Assembly (NCBI RefSeq): GCF_019633745.1
Contig: NZ_CP037968.1
Span: 1,184,789-1,248,788, forward strand
DNA from: Methanofollis formosanus
Lineage (GTDB): Archaea; Halobacteriota; Methanomicrobia; Methanomicrobiales; Methanofollaceae
Reading direction: 5' to 3'
Length of the DNA: 64,000 nt
Positions 58,139 through 64,000 of this stretch are shown here, piece after piece; positions within the stretch are counted from its first letter, which is position 1, and every line of letters starts with the position of its first letter. The position numbers and the translations under genes were made by a program. The notes below the pieces were generated by a model. That model searched no databases. It worked only from the letters and a program-made list of their open reading frames with translations, and was not told the DNA's origin.

Positions 58139-58928
58139 AGGATCGTTTGCAGACCTGACCGAGCCCGAGTCGGCCTGGCCGATCCTTGCCTGCCGGCCTG
58201 AGGAGGGCAGACTGCTCGTCGACGAGAACGAGGAGCTCCTCGCGGTCGCATTCCGAACCGAAGAAGGGTGGATCGCGGCGAGTTATCTCTTCCACCCGCC
58301 GGAGAGCGAGGTGATCGATCTCTTCGACGAGATCGACGCCGAGATCTATCAGGAGAGACGGGAGGTCTGGGCGGCGGCGATGCGGGAATATTACAGCACC
58401 GAGTTGCTCCGCACCGTCGGCCCGGCGATGGAGGACATCCCTCCCGACCGGCAGGAAAAGATCGCAGACCTCGTCGGAGAGGTCTGGGGGATCAAAGACG
58501 GCGAGGTCTGTCTGGACTGCTGCTGCGGTTCCGGGGTCGGCGCCGCCGCGCTCAGGTCCATCGGGATGCAGCCGCTGGCCTACGATCACGATCCTTCGCT
58601 GCTCGCCCTCGGGCTTGAGGAGAAACGGCTTCTGCCCGGGGAGACGGCCTGCATCGACGCCACCGCCGCGACGGCCTATTTCAGCCCGGCGCCGTACGGT
58701 GCGGCCTTCATGATGGGGACGATCCGTTCCTTCGAGGCCGGGATCTGGGAGGCGATCACCTTCGAACTGCTGGACCTCACCGACGAGACCCTGATCACCG
58801 TCGCCACCGAGGAGGAGATCGACCTCGTGGCTGAGTGGTGCCGGGAGGCCGGCAGGACGACCGAGGTCAGGGAGAACGCGCGGGATCCCATCTACGACCG
58901 CTGGGTCTGCCTGGCAAGAAGAGCGTGA
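58086..58928 (+). CDS. SAM-dependent methyltransferase-like protein
   Basis: 280 residues from ATG 58086, inside the end of the bactofilin-like gene. CLDCCCGSGVGAAALRSIGM (about residue 142) is a glycine-rich AdoMet loop followed by the acidic residue in LAYDHDPSLLALGLEEKRLL. The N-terminal ~130 residues (RPEEGRLLVDENEELLAVAF and so on) form a separate domain of unknown type. Substrate unknown. It is a conserved type in methanogens but no family name could be recognised. The overlap with the bactofilin-like gene is the main clue to its role. Confidence 0.65.
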   Translation: MAMKAAEILELDSLNFVEGSFADLTEPESAWPILACRPEEGRLLVDENEELLAVAFRTEEGWIAASYLFHPPESEVIDLFDEIDAEIYQERREVWAAAMREYYSTELLRTVGPAMEDIPPDRQEKIADLVGEVWGIKDGEVCLDCCCGSGVGAAALRSIGMQPLAYDHDPSLLALGLEEKRLLPGETACIDATAATAYFSPAPYGAAFMMGTIRSFEAGIWEAITFELLDLTDETLITVATEEEIDLVAEWCREAGRTTEVRENARDPIYDRWVCLARRA

Positions 58929-58954
58929 GATGGAAAGAGGAAACCCTGTAGAAC

Positions 58955-59170
58955 TCCTCTTCTAGAGGGTGGCTGAGGAGGGCGCAACCCTCTTTACGAT
59001 CGCCCCTCCGCCTCCCAGCCCGATCTTCATCCCGGGGGTCAGGGGGAAGGCGTGGTGATCAGGCGTGCCGCCCTCAATCGTAGAATCGTTCCTGGAATCT
59101 CGCGCCGGGGGGTTGCACCCCCCGGAACCCCCCACGACGAGGATAAGTGGGGGCGGCGACGGAACAAGGT
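58955..59170 (-). repeat. Mosaic non-coding repeat, copy 11 (minus orientation)
   Basis: Minus strand: core from GCCGCCCCCACTTATCCTCG (59157) to GAGGGCGGC (about 59066), with the GGGGGGTTCCGGGGGG/CCCCCCGGCGCGAGA inner pair. Then ACGCCTGATCACCACGCCTTCCC (59066-59044) enters a shortened third module with CCCGGGATGAAGATCGGGC. No end module is seen, so the copy is partial. Confidence 0.75.
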
Positions 59171-59292
59171 CTCCACCAATCCTACAAAAGCCAAACCAGA
59201 TAAACCGGAGCGCCGGCCCCGGAAGTGACGCCTGTATATCGCAACTGACCGGCCCGGCGGATTTCTTTCAGAAAAGGGTTTCAGCAAAAATA

Positions 59293-59457
59293 TCAGGTCA
59301 GGGGATCGTATTTTTTCAGCCTGTCGATCACGGCCTCTGCAGGTGGAATGACCTCCGCGTGCTCTCCGATGAAGGCCCGCACCTCCTCCTCACCCTGGAC
59401 GATTTTCCCGCAGTCAAGCCCCTCGCCTTTGATCTGTGCAGCAAATGACCACGACAT
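59293..59457 (-). CDS. Small hypothetical protein
   Basis: 54 residues from ATG 59457 (MSWSFAAQIKGEGLDCGKIV), supported by GGAGAAAAGAG just upstream. Ends AVIDRLKKYDPLT. One Cys, mixed charge, no signal or membrane segment. No family recognised. It stands alone between two repeat copies; the ribosome binding site and non-random composition are the reasons to keep it. Confidence 0.5.
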   Translation of the reverse strand: MSWSFAAQIKGEGLDCGKIVQGEEEVRAFIGEHAEVIPPAEAVIDRLKKYDPLT

Positions 59458-59660
59458 CTCTTTTCTCCTATCCTGGGGCTGTGTCGGTCCCCGAGTCATA
59501 GGGAGATATTCTCATCTTATAGTATAAGTAAGATTCTATTCTGGATACTTTTTTTAATCGGTTACAGAGAGTTTAAAATACACTCCCTGCCCCGATATGG
59601 ACCTCGCCCGGATGACGCAGAATAGATCCGGGAGATCCTCTTCGGTCGGCCCCGAGACCG

Positions 59661-59790
59661 TACGAATCGAAGTCGAGCATCATGCCGCCCCTCCGCCATC
59701 TTCGTCGTGGGGGGTCCGGGGGTCTCCCCCCGGCGTGAGATTGTGGGAAAAGTTCTGCGATGAGGGCGGCACGCCTGATCATCACGCCCG
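59661..59790 (+). repeat. Mosaic non-coding repeat, copy 12
   Basis: Linker end CGAATCGAAGTCGAGCATCAT, then core 59684-59770 (GCCGCCCCTCCGCCATCTTC to GAGGGCGGC) and ACGCCTGATCATCACGCC, after which the copy ends. Nearly identical to copies 7, 8 and 10 over the linker and core. The remaining bases up to 59880 hold an AG-rich run (GAGAGAGAGAGAAAGC) and no gene. Confidence 0.75.
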
Positions 59791-59880
59791 CAGAGAGAGC
59801 GATCCAGATGATCTCAACAAAGCCCGGAGTTCATGCAACCGGATTGAAAGAGAGAGAGAGAAAGCAAAAGAGATGAGAGG

Positions 59881-61902
59881 TCAGGCCTCTTCCTTCCTGG
59901 CCTCGGTGCAGTCGATCTCGGCCACGATCTCAAGAGGATCGTCGCTCTCCCGCACCAGGTGTCGGACCAGCAGCAACCGCTCCACCCCGATGAAGTGCCG
60001 GGCCATCACCCCGGCGAGGTCGGAGAGTTCGATATGCCCCTGCTTGCGCCGGACCAGGCGGTGCTTCTGGAGCGTCTCGAGGACCGGTTCGGTGGTCCCG
60101 ACCATCTGCTGCTCCATCCACCGCACCTCGGCCTCGTCGCCCTTGCAGACGATGGCGTTCGCGGCGAACTCCTCCGAACTCCCCTCGATATCGTAGACCG
60201 GGGCCACCTCCTCCATCTCGCCCTTGAGGAGGGCGATCGCCATCTCCTCCTCGGTCACCTTCGACGTCCTCGAGTAGGTGCCGCCCGGTTCGGCGAGGAG
60301 GACGATCCGCCCCTGGTCATGGAAGTCGGGCCGCCCGGCCCGGCCGAGCATCTGGTTGAACTCCTGGACCGTCAGCCACTTGATCCCCATCGCCAGGGAA
60401 TCGAAGACGACCTGCGAGGCAGGGAAGTCCACCCCGGCCGCGAGGGCGGCGGTCGTCACCACGCAGGCGATCTTCTGCGACCCGAAGAGCTCCTCGACAT
60501 GCCGACGCTCCTTTGCGGTGAGCCCGGAATGGTACGGCCGGGCGACATTCGCCCCGATGGCGTCGGCCAGGGTGTGGCACCGCGCCCTCGCGTTGGTGAA
60601 GACGATCGTCTGCCCCTGGTAGCCCTTCGACGACCGCCTGGCAAACTCCTCCCTCACCATCGACTTGATGAACTGCACCTTCTTCTTCCTCTCGCAGAAG
60701 ATGAGGTGGCGGTCGAGCGGGACCGGCCGGCTGTCGTACCTGACCAGTTTTGCATTGAGTTTCTTTGCCAGCACATTCGGCGCCCCGATCGTCGCCGAGA
60801 GATAGAGGAACTGGGCATTCGGCGAGGTCTTTTTGATCCTCGCGATGAGCCCGTCGAGCCGGTGACCGCGTTCGGGCTCCTCCAGGTTCTGGACCTCGTC
60901 GATGACCACCGTCCCGACACCCTTGAGTTCCCGGCCGTTCCGGAAGATCGTGTCGACCCCCTCGTAGGTGCCGACGATGATCTGCGCCCGCATGTTCCGC
61001 TCGCCCACCGGCCGCGTCTCAGGGAGGTTGAGCCGGCTCGTTCCCGTCTGGAGCGAGACCGTGGCCAGGTCTTTGTAGCGCTCCCTGAACCTGAAGTACT
61101 TCTGGTTGGCGAGGGCGACGAGCGGCACCAGGAAAAGCATCCGCCCGCCCTTCTCGAGCAGGTTCTTCATCCCGGCCATCTCGCCGACGAACGTCTTGCC
61201 GCTCGCCGTCGCGGAGACGACCAGCAGGTCCTTCCCCTCGAGAAGGCCGCCGTTCACCGCGAGTTGCTGCACCGGCGTGAGGTACTCCACCCCGGACGCC
61301 TTCGCAAACGCCGGCGGGACCGGCACCTGCGTGATATGGCGGGTCTTGATCGGCTTCACCGCCTCCATCCGGTCGAAGAGCGTCTGGGAAGGATCACGCT
61401 GTTCGGGCTGCAGCAGCCCGAGCACCCGGTCGACGTCCTTATAGGTCTCCAGCAGCGCCCTGATATGCTGGAACGAACGGTGGCCGAACTGGCCCAGGTA
61501 CCCCATCTCGCGCCGCAGTTCGCGTTCCGCACAGTCCATGCAGACCCGCTCGCGCCCGTACTTCACCCCGTTCTTCTTGTTGAGCACCGTGACCCGGTCT
61601 TCGAGCAGACAGGTCCGGCAGAGCGGGGCCACCTTCGACGAGACCTGGAAGTCGCCGAGAAAAGCCATGAGCGCGGGGTCGGGATTCGTGATCCAGATCG
61701 ACGAGGTGCGGATGAGGTCGACGAGTTGTTTGGTCGCGACCTTCTGATAGTTTCGCCGTCCCGGTTTTCTGGTCTTGAAGTCGACCGGACGATACCCCTT
61801 CGCCGTTGACGTCAGCCCGAAAACACCGGTGTCGAGAACCTTCTTCCCATTATAGATGATCAGCCGGTATGACCCTCGCTGGGGGACGATGATGACCGTC
61901 AT
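59881..61902 (-). CDS. DEAD/DEAH-box helicase with zinc-binding N-terminus (DUF5814 type)
   Basis: 673 residues. N-terminal ~190 residues include CRTCLLEDRV and CMDCAERELR, four Cys for a zinc site. SF2 helicase core: Walker A VVSATASGKTFVGEM (about residue 231), DEVQNLEEPERGH (motif II), LYLSATIGAPN (motif III), IVFTNARARCHTLADAIG, GVDFPASQVVFDSLAM and QMLGRAGRPDFHDQG (motif VI). Looks like a relative of Hel308/Ski2 and matches archaeal DUF5814 helicases. Expected to remodel DNA or RNA. The ATG overlaps the regulator stop by 4 bp, so both are in one operon with an ArsR-like gene. Confidence 0.88.
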   Translation of the reverse strand: MTVIIVPQRGSYRLIIYNGKKVLDTGVFGLTSTAKGYRPVDFKTRKPGRRNYQKVATKQLVDLIRTSSIWITNPDPALMAFLGDFQVSSKVAPLCRTCLLEDRVTVLNKKNGVKYGRERVCMDCAERELRREMGYLGQFGHRSFQHIRALLETYKDVDRVLGLLQPEQRDPSQTLFDRMEAVKPIKTRHITQVPVPPAFAKASGVEYLTPVQQLAVNGGLLEGKDLLVVSATASGKTFVGEMAGMKNLLEKGGRMLFLVPLVALANQKYFRFRERYKDLATVSLQTGTSRLNLPETRPVGERNMRAQIIVGTYEGVDTIFRNGRELKGVGTVVIDEVQNLEEPERGHRLDGLIARIKKTSPNAQFLYLSATIGAPNVLAKKLNAKLVRYDSRPVPLDRHLIFCERKKKVQFIKSMVREEFARRSSKGYQGQTIVFTNARARCHTLADAIGANVARPYHSGLTAKERRHVEELFGSQKIACVVTTAALAAGVDFPASQVVFDSLAMGIKWLTVQEFNQMLGRAGRPDFHDQGRIVLLAEPGGTYSRTSKVTEEEMAIALLKGEMEEVAPVYDIEGSSEEFAANAIVCKGDEAEVRWMEQQMVGTTEPVLETLQKHRLVRRKQGHIELSDLAGVMARHFIGVERLLLVRHLVRESDDPLEIVAEIDCTEARKEEA

Positions 61903-62711
61903 GGCAGAATCAGGTCGTGGATCACATAGGTGAGGCCGGCGGTCTCAAGCCTCTTGAGAAAATCGGTGAACTCTTCGTCGACGATGAGGATCGCGCACTC
62001 CACCCCGTGGAAGGCGGCCTCGATCACGCCTTCGCGCGAGCCAAAAGAGATGTCGGGCTTTCGTCCGATGCTTTTCATCACGACCGCCGCCTCGAGCCCG
62101 GCGATCCCCACCTGCTGCACGCCGGCCAGGACCCCCCGCACCCCGGCCAGGTCCATCTTCCTGGAACCGCCCCGCTCGATCCGCGGGACCTTGAGGACGT
62201 GCACCGTCCCCTCGGCATGGTCGATGAGCCCGGTGAGCCGTGCAACGCCGACGTCCTGCCCGGCCTCGGCGTCGGCGATCACCTCACCCATCGCACTCTG
62301 TTCGGTCTTCGAGGCGTAGAGCCAGCCGTCTTTCATGAAGACCCCGACGGCGTCGCCCTTGTGGAGGGGTTCGGCCGCGACCGCCGGCCAGACCCGCACC
62401 TTCTGGATCACGTCGCGGGTGACATGGCGGGCATAGTTCTCCAGCACCTCGGCGTTGGCAAGCACCCACTCGATCCCCTCTTTGGTGACCTCGTAGCGGC
62501 CCCTGCCGTAGGCCGAGACGAACCCGTCGTCGGCGAGTTCTCGGATGTACTCGGAGACCGCCTGGGGGGTCACTCCCATCTTCTCGGCGACCTCCTGCTG
62601 CCGAACCGCCGGTTGGTGCTCGGCGACCTCGACCAGGATCTGGAAACGGGTGATCTCCCGTTTGCTTCGGAGCAGTGCAGCCACCGGGTCTTCACCTGGT
62701 GTCTTCGACAT
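61899..62711 (-). CDS. Archaeal HTH-type transcriptional regulator
   Basis: 270 residues. N-terminal winged helix: TRFQILVEVAEHQPAVRQQE, VAEKMGVTPQAVSEYIREL, ADDGFVSAYGRGRYEVTKEG. The C-terminal ~180 residues form a ligand or effector domain of unknown kind, with GVFMKDGWLYASK and MKSIGRKPDISFGSREGVIE. This architecture is seen in methanogen regulators of the kind found next to helicase genes. Starts 20 bp inside the ArsR-like gene and overlaps the helicase by 4 bp. Likely binds DNA; its regulon is unknown. Confidence 0.8.
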   Translation of the reverse strand: MSKTPGEDPVAALLRSKREITRFQILVEVAEHQPAVRQQEVAEKMGVTPQAVSEYIRELADDGFVSAYGRGRYEVTKEGIEWVLANAEVLENYARHVTRDVIQKVRVWPAVAAEPLHKGDAVGVFMKDGWLYASKTEQSAMGEVIADAEAGQDVGVARLTGLIDHAEGTVHVLKVPRIERGGSRKMDLAGVRGVLAGVQQVGIAGLEAAVVMKSIGRKPDISFGSREGVIEAAFHGVECAILIVDEEFTDFLKRLETAGLTYVIHDLILP

Positions 62712-63204
62712 ACATCAGCCCCTGCCCCTTGACGTCGAGGTTCGGGATCCGTTTGGTCAGACCCTTGACATAGAGGGGAGATACACTGTACTTCCTGGCG
62801 ATGTCGGCGATGGACGTGTTCCCGGCCTCCAACTCGTCCTCGACGTTGGTGACCATCGACCGCAGATTCTCATCCGTCGAGAGCGCCAGGTAGATGAGGT
62901 CGGCCAGATCGGTCATCGTACACTGGAAGTTCGCCCTGAACCCGCCATAGGTGGTCCTGAACTCTTTACTCGGCTTCTCGCCCGGTTTGGGCATCCGCCA
63001 CTGTTCCTCGATGAGATTGCCCTTCTTCAGAATTGAGAGACACGGGCCGACGCAGGTACTGTCGCACTCTTCGCAGAGTTCTTGCTCGGTCATCCACTGC
63101 TTGTTTAAAAGTCCATAGATCTCTTTGAATTTCGGATTATTGAATGTCAACAAGAGAGGCACGATCTCAACGGGATCATTCACTATCCTGATATGACCTG
63201 TCAC
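62692..63204 (-). CDS. ArsR-like archaeal regulator with Cys cluster
   Basis: 170 residues. N-terminal winged-helix-like segment (VEIVPLLLTFNNPKFKEIYG, LLNKQWMTEQELCEECD) with CEECDSTCVGPC giving four close Cys that could bind iron-sulfur or zinc. A second HTH-like stretch is GNTSIADIARKYSVSPLYVK at about residue 128. The family is archaeal and commonly annotated ArsR-like. Heads the three-gene operon with the second regulator and helicase, divergent from hypF across a 56-bp gap. Confidence 0.8.
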   Translation of the reverse strand: MTGHIRIVNDPVEIVPLLLTFNNPKFKEIYGLLNKQWMTEQELCEECDSTCVGPCLSILKKGNLIEEQWRMPKPGEKPSKEFRTTYGGFRANFQCTMTDLADLIYLALSTDENLRSMVTNVEDELEAGNTSIADIARKYSVSPLYVKGLTKRIPNLDVKGQGLMYVEDTR

Positions 63205-63213
63205 GCAAAACCC

Positions 63214-63222
63214 TATTTATAT
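63214..63222 (+). promoter_or_regulatory. TATA box for hypF
   Basis: TTTATATAT lies about 40-47 bp ahead of the hypF ATG (63261). With 25-30 bp spacing the RNA would begin around 63245, leaving a short leader with the weak Shine-Dalgarno AGGTCG. Confidence 0.5.
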
Positions 63223-63260
63223 ATCGCACTGTAACCCAATAAACCTTTGCAGGTCGCGCA

Positions 63261-64000
63261 ATGCAAAACAGAGGTACCATTATCATCCGCGGGATCGTGC
63301 AGGGCGTCGGTTTTCGTCCTTTTGTCTATGCTCTCGCCGAGAAATACACGATATCAGGGTGGGTCAAGAACCTCGGGAGCAGGGTCGAGATCGCCGCTTC
63401 CGGTGCGCGCTTTTCGGAGTTCTGTCAGGCAGTGGCCGGGGGGACGCCTCTCTCGGTCATCGACTCGGTCGAGGTGCTGCCTCTCGACGAAGAGGTCGAA
63501 ACGGGGTTTGTGATCCGGTCGAGCGGGACAGGGGCCCTGGACGGGCTGATCCCGCCCGACGTCGCCGTCTGCGACGAGTGTATCAGGGACATCTTCACGC
63601 CGGGCGGGCGGTACGAGGGCTACTGGGCGACCTCGTGCGTCAACTGCGGGCCGCGGTACAGCATCATCAGGAGCCTCCCGTACGACCGGGAGCGGACGGC
63701 GATGGAGGAGTTCCCGATGTGCGACGCCTGCGAGGCGGAGTACACCGATCCCGGGTGCCGGCGGCATCATGCCCAGACGATCGCGTGCGGGAGGTGCGGA
63801 CCTGGTCTCGCCCTCCTCGGGCCTGACGGCGCCGACCTCGGCGGCGACGATCCGGTCGGCGCCGCCGCGGCGATGCTCGACGCCGGGGCGGTCCTCGCGA
63901 TCCGCGGGGTCGGCGGGTTCCACCTCGCCTGCACCGAGGAGGCGGCCGGGACGCTCAAGGCCAGGTTGGGTCGGCCCGAACAACCGCTGGCGGTGATGAT
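63261..64000 (+). CDS. hypF: Carbamoyltransferase HypF (5' part, cut by window end)
   Basis: The frame is open from ATG 63261 to the window end (about 246 residues of ~750). Acylphosphatase domain: RGIVQGVGFRPFVYALAEKY and GWVKNLGSRVEIAASG. Two zinc fingers: CDECIRDIF...CVNCGPRYS and CDACEAEYTD...CGRCGPG. The YrdC-like domain has started (AAAAMLDAGAVLAIRGVGGF). HypF makes the carbamoyl group for the cyanide ligands of [NiFe]-hydrogenase with HypE. Methanogens need it for hydrogenases such as Frh, Mvh and Ech/Eha. Confidence 0.95.
   Translation, partial: MQNRGTIIIRGIVQGVGFRPFVYALAEKYTISGWVKNLGSRVEIAASGARFSEFCQAVAGGTPLSVIDSVEVLPLDEEVETGFVIRSSGTGALDGLIPPDVAVCDECIRDIFTPGGRYEGYWATSCVNCGPRYSIIRSLPYDRERTAMEEFPMCDACEAEYTDPGCRRHHAQTIACGRCGPGLALLGPDGADLGGDDPVGAAAAMLDAGAVLAIRGVGGFHLACTEEAAGTLKARLGRPEQPLAVM

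Overview
The window is a GC-rich (about 60% or more outside a few islands) chromosomal segment of a methanogenic euryarchaeon, most probably order Methanomicrobiales (Methanoculleus/Methanofollis-like). The evidence is archaeal information genes (rps15, eS1, archaeal RecJ-like DHH protein, Pcc1, a DUF5814 helicase, an archaeal ArsR-like regulator), TATA-type promoters, tRNAs without encoded CCA, PGF-type archaeal surface-protein architecture, and the RuvABC set that is characteristic of this order among Archaea.

Layout. 1-3.4 kb: rubredoxin, DEDD-type exonuclease, iron-sulfur flavoprotein, a chagasin/DUF333 lipoprotein, a stand-alone receiver protein, parvulin. 3.4-4.85 kb: a gene-free block packed with a dispersed mosaic repeat. 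4.87-6.93 kb: ruvC-ruvA-ruvB. 7-16.1 kb: pRiA4b-ORF3-like protein, MFS transporter, DnaK, alpha/beta hydrolase, phosphoribosyltransferase, and two tandem DUF3089 hydrolases behind a folded-looking leader. 16.2-21.4 kb: MntA with a frameshifted HepT partner, a decayed PPC/DUF296 gene, a 995-residue surface protein with propeller-like repeats set into PKD domains, and a UbiA enzyme.

21.9-28.9 kb is an AT-richer island, all on the minus strand: MORC/MutL-like GHKL ATPase fused to a PD-(D/E)XK nuclease, a 59-codon ORF, a C5-cytosine methyltransferase, Vsr, and a UvrD/RecB-type helicase-nuclease. This is the best candidate for a multi-gene defence system. 29.1-35.5 kb: GNAT, a second DNA methyltransferase, small conserved and membrane proteins, tRNA-Thr. 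35.5-41.2 kb: carotenoid operon (crtI, crtB, lycopene-elongase-like UbiA, cruF-like) with a UbiB-type kinase upstream. 41.3-50.6 kb: DUF3467, a Cas4-like protein with an altered active site, a nucleotidyltransferase and Sua5, an ACT protein, and a sulfur/thiamine run (cysteine desulfurase, unknown 122-aa protein, thiM, thiE, siroheme-type reductase), then a ferredoxin-fused aldo/keto reductase. 50.7-53.7 kb: PD-(D/E)XK singleton, Fic protein with upstream 40-bp repeats, CGGC protein. 53.8-56.7 kb: tRNA-Gly and the rps15-DHH-pcc1-eS1 operon behind a potentially highly structured leader. 57.2-64 kb: bactofilin-like protein, methyltransferase-like protein, DUF5814 helicase with two regulators, and the start of hypF.

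At least a dozen gene-free gaps carry copies of one non-coding mosaic repeat. It has a hairpin end module of about 50 bp (TIR-like in two complete copies), a core of about 90 bp closed by GCCGCCCC/GGGCGGC, and a module closed by GCCTTCCC/GGGAAGGC. The end-module stem varies between copies in a compensatory way. Functional links within the window include t6A tRNA modification (Sua5 plus Pcc1), recombination/repair (RuvABC, DHH protein, DUF5814 helicase), and isoprenoid chemistry (three prenyl-related enzymes). All assignments come from reading translated sequence and motifs; no database search was run.
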